This document shows, in pieces, positions 1-10,122 of a DNA stretch of 24,460 nucleotides. Origin of the DNA: Heterotrichella gracilis (lineage: Eukaryota; Sar; Xanthophyceae; Tribonematales; Xanthonemataceae); NCBI GenBank assembly GCA_032358255.1, contig JAULBX010029058.1, positions 1-24,460 of the forward strand. The letters are read 5' to 3'. Position 1 is the stretch's first letter, and each line of letters starts with the position of its first letter. The notes under the pieces are model-generated. The model saw only the letters and a list, made by a program, of their open reading frames with translations, was not told where the DNA came from and did no database searches. Made by a program: the position numbers and the translations under genes.

Positions 1-39
1 CTGGCGAAAGCAATGCTACACAGGTTATCTTTTGGTTCC

Positions 40-560
40 TTCACTTGCATATGAGGTAAATTAATTGCTGCACATATTTATGTGGTTCAAGCCAGTACAC
101 AGCTGTGCGGCACAATACCCCCGCCACCCTCCCCTACCCCCTTTCACGCTCTATATGTACAAGCTGTTCAACAGCCTGGTTTTGCTGCACGTGGCCATGG
201 CTGCAGCGCAGGGCTGCACAGATTGTATTCTTCTGCAACCGCCTGTGGGTTTCAAACCAGTGCTGCTTATAATAAAATGGTTCCAGGTCGGTACACAGCA
301 GCATAATAACTCCTCCCCCCTCCCCCACCCCCTTTCACGCTGTCCATTTTGCAACCTATTGTCCACGCCTTGGGGCATGCCGCGCTTAGGATGAATGTGG
401 CGGCGAATTGTTGCACAAATTACAAATTCCTTTTTTGCACTTCTATATGAGATAATATCACCTGCTGCACATACTTTATGTATGTTCAAGGCAGGTACAC
501 AGCAGCACAATACCTCCTCCCCCCACCCCCCCATCCATTTTCACACTATGCATTTCAAAT
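40..560. repeat. three tandem copies of a ~200-bp non-coding unit
   Basis: Three diverged copies of one unit follow each other. The shared landmark GTACACAGC falls at about 95, 291 and 495, giving periods of 196 and 204 bp. Each landmark is followed by a C-rich CCTCCCCCCACCC-like tract and a TTTCACnCT motif. Copies 1 and 3 also share the preceding block (a TATATGAG-like word, then GCTGCACAT and TATGT). Long pyrimidine runs and stops in all frames argue against coding. The array may continue to the left of the window. Confidence 0.7.
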
Positions 561-745
561 GCGCCGCCTATATGCAGCAAATTTCGCATGCTGCAACGCG
601 CCACACCCACCCCACTGGCAAATTGATTTTTAATTCAGTGCCAATACTAAACCACCACTCCGCTTTCTGAAAAGGTCCCACATTACTGTACTCCCCCGTG
701 TGACGGACACCTACAGGGAAACCCTTTCTCTGTTCTTTTCTGCCT

Positions 746-754
746 TATAAATAG
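746..754 (+). promoter_or_regulatory. possible TATA box of the first gene
   Basis: TATAAATAG, a canonical plant-type TATA box, lies 252 bp before the ATG at 1006 on the same strand. An AT-rich stretch follows it (755-785). No transcript start can be seen, so this is a position-based guess. Apart from this, the stretch 561-1005 shows no gene. Confidence 0.35.
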
Positions 755-1005
755 ATTTTTAAATTTGTTTTTTTGTGGATAAAAGCCAGTAGATTATCAG
801 CTCGGGCGACGTGCTCCTTTCACTCTTTGTTGCTCTATAATACTGGACAAAGCTGTTCTTCAACGCATCAGAATACACTCTTCAAGTGTAAAACCTTTGT
901 TTGACGGCAGGCATCCTGGTGGGCACCCTAAGAGGCGAACCCCCCTCAATCGCACCCACTCCACGCATCCCTCGTGGTTGGCTTTGACGCCTGTCCCTGT
1001 GAAAG

Positions 1006-3177
1006 ATGTTTTCCACACGGTTGCTCAGCTCCTCGTTGTCGCTGCACGTGCCTGCCTGTACCAGCCGTGGGAGGAGGGCTGCAGCAGCCATCAGGGTGCA
1101 TGCAGAGTACAATGGCACCGAGTACAACGGCAACACGTATGACTCTCCACTCCCAGGTATGCACCACTGGTTCTTTCAGACTTCCTTCAGCACTGTGACA
1201 TGATCGAGGCATAGAGCTCTTCACGGTACTTGATTACACCTCCGAACATGTGGGTGTGTTGGCTGGTGGTGACTAACAGATTGTTATTGGGCGGCAGTGG
1301 GTGAGAGGCTTCAAAAGCTGTTCAGGAGCCCGTTCGACGTGGTAGCCCTGGGGCCAAGGGCGACAGCCGGGGTCATGCAGGTGTTTCCAGAGCTCATGGA
1401 GAACATGTAAGCGCTCATACATGGAGAGCATGCATGCATACTGCCTCTTGAATTGCACCCACATGGGCAACCCTTACACGCCATCCTTGGTGCTGCAGGC
1501 AAGCTGACTTTGACAAGCTGAGCATGCTGGTGCAAGACCCAAGACCGCTGGAAGAGAAGCAGAAAGTCGTTGCAGAGGCAGGGGACGCATGAAAGCCAAT
1601 CTGTTCACCTGTAGTCTGTGTTGGTTATTTGGTCACCCACTCAATCAGCCACATACACCGTTCCTAAGGCGACTCTGGAATACTTTGTCGCAAAATGTTT
1701 GTGGATCTTAACAGTCCAGGCCTCGGTTGGCGACTTTGAAACATGCGCCTGTACCCAACAAGGCTGCGCAGCGTGTGCCAAGTGTAATACCCCCCTGCAG
1801 GAGATCGAAACCAGGCTGGTGGACATCCTGGAGCGCGGTGTCAAGGTGGAGCGCGACCTGTTTGCACAGATCAAGCCCTTCATCCCGGCTGACCTGCAGC
1901 CCCTCATCCCACAAGAGCTCCAAGAAGCAATCGACGCAGCCAGCGTGGCGGCAGCCGAGGAGGAGTGGCGGGTGCAGGAGGAGGAGGACAAGGCGGTGTA
2001 CACCAACTTCTCCAGCTCAGCCATTGCTGCCAGCCAAGCGGGTGCGTGCGCATGTCTGGGCATTAGCTATGGCACGCACAGTGTGAATAGGGTTTAGAGT
2101 TAGGAACATGGCGGCATGATTAGGTTTTTAGATTTAGGCAGATGGCGCCGCCGAAGAGAAGTGGCAGTTGCAGGAGGAGGAGATTGATCCCTTCCATCAT
2201 CACAGGGCGGTGTGCACAAACTTCTCCAGCCCAGCTATTGCTGCCAGCCAAGCGGGTACGCGCAGATTGCTGTGCAACACAGTGGTGACCACGGCATTCA
2301 CGGTGGATTAGGGTTTAGGGTTTAGGTAAGGGTAGCAGCAGTGGGGGACTTGCAAAAGCATATAGAAGAGGACAAGGCGGTGACGCAAAAACCCTTTTAG
2401 ATATGCAATCGCAATCGCATGTAGTCAAGCGGCAGGTGACGGTTTCTCATGGGGTAACGCATTGTAAGCCATGCTTGGGCATTGGAGGGCATTTTGTCAC
2501 CGCGTACGCCAGTTGCAGACCTATCCTCATGCCCTCAACCCATTTTGCAGCTGCTGAGATGGTAGAGATCAAGGAGCGGGTCACCATCCTCACTGAGGCA
2601 ATCACCTCGCTGCGCACAAATGTGGATACCTCCCAGGTGGCTATGCTGCGCCTGAACCTCAAGGTGCGTGGGGTATCCATGTTAGCACATGCACCTAGCT
2701 CATGTGATACACCTGCTCATCAGATGCATGCAGCCATATGAGCTGGATGGGTGCAAAACAACAGGGGCACTTCTTTCTGGTGCTGTCAGCTCTGCATGAG
2801 TTTGTTGATCACGGATGCCAGCATCAATGAAGCTGCACATTGCACGGCGTTGGCATGTGCGTGTACCCATACATGCGCGCATACATTGGCGTTTCCTGCC
2901 CATTGCACTGTCATGCTCGCACAGTCCTCTGGCCAACCCATCCTGATCATGGACATCATCAATGACCCATCAGCCGATCCCTTCCGATCACAAAGGTACA
3001 GAGATGCATCACATGTGTGTTGGCTTGCAGGAGTCCAAGGATGGCCTTGTCCGGATACTGAACCAAATCAACCCCAGCACGATGGATGTGAGCGACGTGC
3101 CGCTGCAGGCAGCGATTGATGAAGCTGTCCAACTAGTTGTTGAAGTGGACACCATGCTTGCTGCCAAGTCAACCTAG
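1006..3177 (+). CDS. unrecognised helical protein, probably chloroplast-targeted (6 exons)
   Basis: Model: 1006-1156, 1298-1406, 1499-1577, 1801-2041, 2551-2663, 3031-3177; 279 residues, all phases closing, stop TAG. I do not recognise the family. The first ~33 residues (MFSTRLLSSSLSLHVPACTS..., rich in S, R and A, no acidic residues, ending VHA before an acidic stretch) look like a plastid transit peptide. The rest is highly charged and probably mostly helical: exon 2 contains FRSPFDVVALGPRATAGVM, exon 4 contains EIETRLVDILERGVKVERDL and then a P/L-rich turn (PFIPADLQPLIPQEL), and exons 5-6 (AAEMVEIKERVTIL, ESKDGLVRILNQINP) could form a coiled coil. No enzyme motif or membrane span is evident. 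The junction after exon 3 is the weakest: the best in-frame donor is a GC (GAG|GCAGGG), with AAA|GTCGTT at 1565 as the GT alternative that would remove four residues. Intron 4 carries a copy of the end of exon 4. Confidence 0.72.
2088..2140 (+). repeat. interstitial telomere-like motifs near the donor of intron 4
   Basis: TAGGGTTTAGAG begins 46 nt after the exon 4 donor and is followed by degenerate TAGG and TTTAGG words to about 2140. The G-rich strand is the sense strand. It lies between exon 4 and the decoy copy of its 3' edge. Confidence 0.6.
2144..2260 (+). repeat. decoy copy of the 3' end of exon 4, inside intron 4
   Basis: This stretch resembles 1949-2048, the end of exon 4 plus its donor. 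The last ~55 bases, from GGCGGTGT to the donor, differ at only about five positions. The donor GTGCGT is preserved as GTACGC. The copy has a ~23-bp insertion (ending in CAG at 2205) in place of the GGACAA before the conserved block. A third fragment (GAAGAGGACAAGGCGGTG) lies at 2365-2382. Used as a 50-nt exon from 2206 it would shift the frame, so it is probably not a productive exon. Confidence 0.8.
2307..2332 (+). repeat. interstitial telomeric repeat in intron 4
   Basis: GATTAGGGTTTAGGGTTTAGG is three near-perfect units of the plant-type telomere repeat. It lies directly between the decoy exon copy (2144-2260) and a shorter third fragment at 2365-2382. Confidence 0.85.
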
Positions 3178-3592
3178 ATGCGTCTACATGGCTGATACAG
3201 CAGCCTTGATGCTCGATTGAAGGGATTTTTTGTGTCTGTTCCTGCCCTTTCCCACTGTGGTATTACTTGCAATTGCTGGTTCAGAATGATCACTCATTGC
3301 AAGTTGTTGCAACCTCCATCTATGACTGCCACGGCACCCTTGCGCAAGTACTTGTCAACATTGATTGCGCCACTGAGGCACACAGCCAGCCTGCCCTTTG
3401 ATGGATTGAAAATGGCTTCTTCAAAGTAGTAATACACGCATCAAAACTAATACACACGTCGCGATCAAGGTGGCAAACTTGAAGGGAAATGGTGCATCAT
3501 TGAGCTCCGAAACCCTGGGCCAATTGGGCCAACTGTATTGCAGGCACATTAAACGTTAAACGTGCAATGTTTGCACCATGCATGGGCACTCT

Positions 3593-3597
3593 TGTAA
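3593..3597 (+). terminator. candidate poly(A) signal TGTAA of the first gene
   Basis: This is the first TGTAA after the stop at 3177, 416 nt downstream. A second one at 3686-3690 sits inside a hairpin. TGTAA is the typical chlorophyte polyadenylation signal; the distance matches that seen for other genes in the window. Confidence 0.45.
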
Positions 3598-3630
3598 GAA
3601 AATTGGCTAGTATATGATCTTCCTATTTAG

Positions 3631-3710
3631 TTGCATATATATGCAAGCCCAGCCTGGCACCGTATATTATTGCTGCAACAATCGTTGTAATAAGCAATAA
3701 GCCAGCTGGG
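3631..3710. other. perfect palindrome followed by a multi-tier hairpin
   Basis: TTGCATATATATGCAA (3631-3646) is a perfect 16-bp palindrome. Immediately after it, 3648-3710 can fold in tiers: CCCAGC-TGGC with GCCAGCTGGG (one bulged C), then TTATTGCT with AGCAATAA, then CAAC-AATC-GTTG at the tip. A TGTAA lies on the right side of the tip. The position is beyond the probable 3' end of the + strand gene, so it may be an RNA structure near the end or a MITE remnant. Confidence 0.5.
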
Positions 3711-3831
3711 GTCCCATCATGATGATCAGGTCGAGCTACGGATCTTCAAGACATTGTCAGGTTGTCCATAAATTAACTTTGGGTCCACGATCCACATCGA
3801 CGCTGCACATTGTACAGCTGGGGATAATCCT

Positions 3832-3836
3832 TTACA
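3832..3836 (-). terminator. candidate poly(A) signal TGTAA of the DNAJC21 gene
   Basis: This is the first TGTAA on the - strand after the stop at 4316, 480 nt downstream. It lies beyond the + strand gene's candidate signals at 3593 and 3686, so the two transcripts would nearly meet but not overlap. Confidence 0.4.
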
Positions 3837-4315
3837 CTAGGGTCATGCTGTCATAGTAGCAGACCAAGTGCAAATCCACGCTCACAAAATCTGCATTTAA
3901 TGACTCGCTGCAATCACTTATTAATTAATCACCTAGAAATGCAATAGCTGCTGTCTGAGACTCAGTGATTCATCTATCTGCAATATCAACGCGGCAACTC
4001 AGGTAATGCAATCCTCCCAGGACCGAGGGGAGCAGACGGGGTTGCATTGGGAGGTCCCTCCGAGACTGGGAGGTCCAGGAATGTATTGAATCAATTTCAA
4101 ATTAATGCTGGCACTGCCAAGTTAGTAAATCCTGGCAACTTGAAGTTTGCCGGCAGTCTGACTGTGCGTGTTCAAACTGCATGCCACGCAGCATTCTATT
4201 AGCAATATTCCTGATTGCTGCCCATCAATTGTGCACATGGTTGCCTTGCCATGGCATGCCACGTCACAGCCCCTCAGATACCCCAGGCTGCCAGGGCAAT
4301 TGCAACACTGGGTGA

Positions 4316-7300
4316 CTAAGACTTGAGCACGGCGTGGCCTGTTTCAGCCACGTGTTTAAACAGCTTGGTGCGTGACGGGAAGGCCTGGCCACACACACCG
4401 CACGAGGTGGACTTGGGATCCACCTCAACCCCAGCGGCTGCTGCCTTGCCAGCCTGCCTCTGCTTGCGCTTGTCGCGCTTGCTGCTGCCAGCTGGTGCTG
4501 GTGGTTGTACAGGTGCGGGTGTGGGTGCAGGCTGTGGTTTCCGCTTGGCCTCCGCTCCTTGGGGTTTCCGCTTGGCATCTGGCTGGGGTTTCCGCTTCGC
4601 CTTGGAGCCCCGTTTGGTGTTCCCCCAGTCTTCATCGCTATCTGCACGACAGGGAACAACAGTTTTGATGATAGGCATGGTCAGGAGGGTCATGCCATTC
4701 CCTTTGCTAGAACACAGGCCGCGTAGCTACTTTGAAACTTTGTTAAAGAACATACGTCATCCAGGGTAGAGATTTTCCGCTCTGCTGGGTGTATGCATCC
4801 GAGCGCTGAAAGCTCACGACACACTGCCTGCCATGATTTTCAATGCAACAATGTGTGGCTCCAGCGCTGCAGCAAGCATGCCATGTACCTTACACAGTGT
4901 ATGACATGCATCACCAGCGGGCACGTCCATGTGTTGCACAGGCAATAAAAACGTGTGCACCGCCTGCATTACCTTCTGACAGCTGCAGCCCCGCCACCGC
5001 TGCCGCAGCCTCACTGGCACTCGGCTGGGCGTCCCCTTGGCTCTGCAACTCCTCATCCCCGTCCCCAACTCTATCCCCATCCCCAACGCTGTCCCCTTCC
5101 CCAGCAGTGCTGCCTGGCTCATCATCGCTGTTGCCCTCCTCCCCACTCCCATCTGCTGCATCGCCTTCCCCATCATCCCCGTCACCAGCACCACCAGGGC
5201 CATCTCCACCCTCCTGCCGAGGTGAAACCTCGTCATCTGACGTGGACGCCGCATGATTGGCTGCCGCACGCGAGGCCATGAGCCGCGCCAGCATCTCCTC
5301 GTCGTCAAGCTCGCCACCATTATCTGAAGCAACACCAAGAGAAGTAAAATTAGATGATTGAACATTATATTATCTATCTAGATTAATTTATAATGATTAT
5401 TATAGTAATCTGGCTGTATTGCTGAAATGCATGTAACTAACTAACTAACTAAATAACGATAATAGTGATACCAATCAAGTAAGGGATGGACACGTAGCAA
5501 GTTGAAAGGCGCATTTAAAAGAGGAGCTAATCACTAGGGGGGCACTACCCTCCTGTTCACTGTGTCCCTTACCATCTGACTCATCATCACTGCTGGCTCC
5601 TCCTTCATTGCCTGCTGCATGCGTTCTTTCTTCTGCACGGGATAATGACTCCCTTCCTTCCTGTCCATCGCCACTGACAGAAACATCGTCCCCAGATTCC
5701 ACCCCACTGATGCCATGCTCGCCATCCACACTGACAGAATCATCACTGGCATCTGCCTGCAGGTGCGCAAAGGACCCCCTCCCCTGCTCGGGGATGGCCT
5801 CCTCCTCACTCTCCGAGTCTGACACAGCAGCTGGTACCGCCACTGGTACCGCATGCGCCTGCCTCCCCTTGCCCTTCTTTTTCTTCTTCCCCTTGGACCG
5901 TGGCGCAGGCGAAACCTCCTCCTCCTGGCCGCTGCTACTGGGCTGCTGGTGGGTGGGCGAGGCAAGGGCAGCCTCCTCCTCCTCTAACATTGCCCTCAGA
6001 GCAGCGACAGCCTCCAGGTGCTTTTTCGACCTGGGTTTAGGGTCCAGGTTCAGGTTTTGACGACATCAACGATTTGGGCAGGGTGGCAGTGGAAATTGAG
6101 CAATATTATTGGATCTGAGGTGGCATGGCAACAATGTAATGAAATGGATGGCCACGCCTAACGCTTCGCCCCGCCAGAATGATGCGCAATGAGCAGTAAC
6201 CACAATGCACCCAGGGGGACGTTGGGTATTAACAATTTGGATACGCAGGGCCTGAGAAGGTACTGCTTACTTACATGCATACAGCATGGCAGCCAGATGG
6301 GCAGTAGGCCCTGGTCAAGGCCTTGCACATCTGGATGTGATGCTGAATGCATGTAATTGACTACAAGTTCAACAAGTGAATGCACTGGAAGGCATGTGCT
6401 GCAGGCATCAGCACACAGCTGCCACACCCCGCCGCGCACCTCTCGTGGTTTGCCAGCGCCTTGTCGCTCTTGAACACCTTGTCGCACAGCTCACAGCTGT
6501 ACAGGGGCACCTCCGCCACCTCCTCCTCCTCCGATTCTTCACTTTCGTTCCCCCCCTGCACTATCCACGCAGCCTCCTTGTACTGAAGCGCCTTGGCAAT
6601 GAGCTCCTGGCGAACCCGCTCGCGCCTGCAAGGGGCGGAAATGGATGCGGTAATGGTGGTGGTGTATTAAAAATGGGTCGGTGGTGGCGTGTGGGGGGGG
6701 CGGGGGCAATGGGGTGGATGGGGTGCAATGTGCTCCCGGCAGTCCTGTACGGCCTGCAAGGTTGGGAAACGTGGCGGAGGCAGATGCGCACTGTATGGTG
6801 GCAGTGGGTGGAACCATGGGTTGCAATGAGCTCCCGGCAAGTCCGGTCGCGCCTGCAAGGGTTGACAAATGGTGGTGGGAGACAGTATTGAAGGACCCAT
6901 GTGCACACTACAGGTGCAATCAATTGCCCTGCTCATCCCAGGTTTGGAAAAACCACTCTGCGCAATCAACATGAGAAGCCCTAGGCCCTAAACCCTAAGC
7001 AGCCCCTCCCGAACCCCACCTCTCCATCTCCTCCCGCTCCTTCACCGCCCGCTTGTGCGCCTCCTCCGCCTGGTGCGCAGCCACACGCTTGTCGCGCTTC
7101 TTCAGGAAGGCAACCAGCGCACGCACCCCGTCGTTGTACTCGCGCTTGGCAGCCTTGCGAGCCTTCTTGTTCTCGTCCTCCATGGCGCGGCGCACCTGGA
7201 GACAGAAAAGGTGGATCTTTCTGAAAACCTTTCTTGCAGTTTTGCTTGCTTTGTGACCCTTACCAGCACTAAACATTGCAAATCTTACAAAAGAGTAAAC

Positions 7301-9571
7301 AGCAACAGCAGCCAAAGCAGCACCAGTGGGGGCATGCATCCCACAGAGGCTTTGCAATTGATCCCAGTCCCAGGCATCAGGCTGGAACCCTGATCAGGTG
7401 CACATGGGGTGCATGTGGTCCCGCTTGTTTTAGAGTATGGGCTTCACATGGCCGCATACGGCTCACCTGGCAATTCAGGCCTGAAACGGGTTCAGGTTTT
7501 AGGATTTTAGGGTGGTGGGCATCATGTGGCTGCATGTGACTCACCTGGCGGTTAGGTGCAGAAGCTGGGTTGTACTTGTCTGCCCAGGCAAACTCCTTGT
7601 AGGTGGTGAAATCGATCCAATAGGAATAGAAGGCAGCCACCTCGGGCCACGGAGAGGTGCTGCTGCCTGTGCAGGGGGGATTGTGCAGGCGGTGGGTGCA
7701 CCAGGGATGTGACATGGCATGGCATGGCATGACATGGGTGTAAGGATCAACTATAGCTCCATGTAGCAGGTCTAAGTCTGAACACTACACTGCATTCATG
7801 TCCGCTAATTATGTCAATGAGTGAGTTAAGCAGTTCGTTATCCACTGTTATTTGCGACACATGCTGTGCTTAACAAATGCACTCCACATTCTGCAAGCAT
7901 GGACCCGCAACATGCATATCGTGCGTGCATGCACCTCTCAAGGACGCGATCCTTCTGCACCAGAGCCCACGCCATGGATCATGCAAAACGGCCATGCCGT
8001 GCAGCCATGCACCTCCAAATAGCCATGCGGTGCAACGCAGGCAGCGGCCTTCCACGCACCCCAACCTACACAGCCTTGCAGGGCCATGGGTCTGCCAAAA
8101 AACCTAAACCCTAAAACAGTCATGTGCTAAGCAGGCACCTCTCCTGCATGTTAAACCCTAAATCTGAGACATCTATGCAGTGCAAAGCCAGGGTCTTGCC
8201 ACGCACCAAAGCTGGGTATGCTAGGCGCATGGCGGCCAGTGCCCGTCCGCTCCCACGCTGCCCGCTCCTGCCTGCCCATGGTCTCAAACAGCTGGTGGTA
8301 CACAGTGTAGAAGCCCTGGGATGTGCCACAGTGGATTTATCCAAATACTTGAGCATTAACACCAGGGATGTGCCGCGCTCATGCACCACAGATTTAGGCA
8401 CCACAGCCAAATGTACTAAATAATGACACTAGTTGATTTATAACATGAATTGAAATAAAATGTCATGTGAAACTGAAATGGAGTGAAATGCTTGAGATGA
8501 AGGCAGCAGGTACCAGGAGCAGTTGCAGGTTTACCTTGGGCCCATCATTGTATCCCGAGAAGGCGCTTGGGGTGAAGTAGGCGTACAGGTCTGGCTCGTC
8601 CGCTGGTTTCTGTGGGGTGTCGTATCCTGAGCTGCCTGCCTGGTGCCGCTCATCGGAGCGCAGGATGGACTCCCGGTGCGAGTCATACCTGACAGCGTGA
8701 GAACAGGGCTTGAGCACCCCAGACATAGTAGTGCCAGAAAAGTGTTGAGTAGCATATGCCGGTGCGCACCGCACGCTGGCGGAAGCCTGGCTGTATTGCT
8801 GCAACTGTCTGACTAGGTTTTGCACACCAACCCGTCACGTCAATGGACCGTATGGCAAGCTATGGCAGGTGGGTGTTGATACAGGTAGTATGGTGGGTGG
8901 TGCATTCCCGGTGGACCGACGCTGGGAGCTGTTATGACCCACAGCCAGTATTCCAGTTGTAGGATCCCACTCACCAGGCTCGCTCCTGCTGGTCACTGAG
9001 CACCTCGTATGCGTTTTGAATCTCCTTGAACCGCGTGTCTGCCTCCTCCTTGCGGTGCTGGTTCTTGTCTACAACGGGGGCAATGACTCAGCACCAGCCA
9101 TATCGTCGACGGTGACACTAGGGTACGGTGTGAACCAGAAATAGTTGCTGTTTACAAAGCCAGTGGCAGTACTGTTGTCTATAGTTGGGCACAAGAACGA
9201 TACATCGCCACAAGCACCTGTTGTGTGTGTGCATTGCTGCAAGTAGACAAGACTACTGCAACCAGCTGGTTCTAGTACACAGTGAGGCGACAAAAGCAAA
9301 CACCAGAAACAACGGTTGTCAACAAGCCAGTGGCCCTGGTCTACAGTGGCGGCAACAGGGCACTGCCAGAGCAAAGGTTGTATCCACATGGGGTCCCTAT
9401 ACTTACTCACCACCACCAGCACGGGACCACTACCTTCAGCACAGGTTAGGTGAGAGATTGGTACTCACCTGGATGCCATTCGAGAGCAGCCTTTCTGTAC
9501 GCCCGTTTGATGTCAGACTCCTCGAGGGCAGCCTCCCTTTCCAGCCCCAGCACCTCGTACAGACACCTCAT
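4316..9571 (-). CDS. DNAJC21: DNAJC21/JJJ1-type J-domain zinc-finger protein (10 exons)
   Basis: Model on the - strand: 9571-9469, 9068-8975, 8688-8535, 8315-8207, 7666-7545, 7195-7020, 6625-6440, 6030-5573, 5323-4973, 4641-4316; 692 residues, all phases closing, stop TAG. In yeast and man this family (Jjj1, DNAJC21) stimulates Hsp70 to release export and maturation factors from cytosolic pre-60S ribosomes. The N-terminus ([10 protein letters not shown]...) is a J domain with HPD at 33-35. Then come the family blocks [32 protein letters not shown] and the basic helix [20 protein letters not shown]...[12 protein letters not shown]. Two C2H2 fingers of identical spacing (C-x2-C-x12-H-x5-H) follow: C297/C300/H313/H319 and C665/C668/H681/H687. 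Between them is a long acidic, Ser/Glu/Asp/Gly-rich linker (exons 8 and 9), which makes the protein longer than human DNAJC21 (531). The C-terminus HAVLKS closes the second finger, as in the family. It is convergent with the gene before it and divergent from the one after. Confidence 0.93.
5434..5452. repeat. TAAC microsatellite in DNAJC21 intron 8
   Basis: About four and a half units of TAAC (CTAACTAACTAACTAA) lie in the intron between exons 9 and 8. No other structure is evident in this intron. Confidence 0.75.
6033..6042 (-). repeat. telomere-like motif at the acceptor of intron 7
   Basis: The + strand reads GGGTTTAGGG. On the sense strand this is CCCTAAACCC followed by AG, so the telomere word runs directly into the splice acceptor of exon 8 (exon starts at 6030). 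Confidence 0.6.
6727..6875 (-). repeat. two decoy copies of the 5' edge of exon 7, inside intron 6
   Basis: The acceptor and start of exon 7 (about 6598-6650) recur at 6727-6777 and 6825-6875. All three share AATGnGCTCCnGGC, then a CGC-or-similar triplet, GCCTGCAAGG and a trailing AAATGG or AAACGTGG. On the sense strand each copy keeps a CTTGCAGG acceptor-like site. The nearer copy is the more diverged. They lie about 100-130 bp apart in G/T-rich intron sequence. Confidence 0.72.
6979..6999 (-). repeat. telomere-like motif near the donor of intron 6
   Basis: The + strand reads CCCTAGGCCCTAAACCCTAA, so the G-rich strand is sense. It begins about 21 nt inside the intron from the donor at 7019. 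Confidence 0.75.
7445..7512 (-). repeat. decoy copy of the exon 5 donor edge with telomere-like spacer, in intron 5
   Basis: 7445-7480 resembles 7520-7560, which spans the end of exon 5 and its donor. Both have CATnTGGCnGCAT, then CTCACCTGGC and a related tail. Between copy and source lies TTTTAGGATTTTAGGG (7496-7512), a degenerate telomere motif. Identity is only about 70 percent, so this is one of the weaker cases. Confidence 0.5.
8103..8163 (-). repeat. two telomere-like motifs near the donor of intron 4
   Basis: CCTAAACCCTAAAA at 8103-8116 and TAAACCCTAAAT at 8152-8163 lie 40-105 nt inside the intron from the exon 4 donor (exon ends at 8207). The G-rich strand is sense. A weak copy of the exon 4 donor edge (CTTCCACGCACC against CTTGCCACGCACC) sits on the far side at about 8050. 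Confidence 0.6.
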
Positions 9572-10122
9572 TGCAAAGCAACTGCTGGAGCTCCACCAGA
9601 CACTTCAACGATATGCGTCGAATTTCAGTACACAACGGTGCGAGTGGAAAGTCACTTTTGGGAGCCTCTTCGTCTCTGGAAAGCCGCTTGTCATATGCAT
9701 GCATGCATGACCGCACTAAATCAAATTGGCCAAACACCATGCTCTGGTAGGAAGCAGTGCGACCTGGTCGCGCTCAGGGAAATTCTTGTCAAACTGCAAC
9801 AGATTTAACTTCTTGTTCGCTCCTGGTGTGTATACAGTGTGTATACAGTTGCTGCCAGTGCGCGCTGCTTTATTATATTAAGTGCCAGCGTTCTTGTATT
9901 GAGTGACAAATTCACCACCATAACTGGTTCCAAAACAGGTCTAAAAGCGATATCGTCGTTCACTACGCTTACATATATTTGGCACGAATTCTTCATAGAC
10001 AAATCACAATAGCACTTGCGTTGGCCCAAGTTTTGGTTTGTTCTTCGTCGCACTGGTCTAGCTCCTACCACTTCTGCACTCTTCCTCAAACACGGGTATC
10101 ATATTGGAACAGCTGAAGCATA
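9572..10122. promoter_or_regulatory. shared upstream region of two divergent genes
   Basis: DNAJC21 starts at 9571 going left and the UPF0729-like gene starts at 10123 going right, so this 551-bp gap must hold both promoters. I see no coding signal in it. There is no clear TATA box on either strand at the expected distance; a TATAAAAG at 10222 lies inside the first intron of the right-hand gene. Confidence 0.4.

Larger units (their letters stand above)
3178..4315. other. intergenic region between convergent genes; 3' UTRs
   Basis: I see no gene here. The + strand gene ends at 3177 and the - strand DNAJC21 gene ends at 4316, so this 1.1 kb should hold both 3' UTRs. It is AT-richer than the exons and contains TGTAA signals on both strands, a perfect 16-bp palindrome and a multi-tier hairpin (listed separately). 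Confidence 0.6.

Noticed and set aside
2206..2255. Alternative cassette exon in intron 4 of the first gene
   Set aside because: With acceptor 2205 and donor 2256 the exon would be 50 nt and would shift the frame, so a productive cassette is unlikely.
4843..5256. Long + strand open frame rich in S and P
   Set aside because: It is the complement of the acidic exon 9 of DNAJC21, whose frame, splice sites and phase are all consistent.
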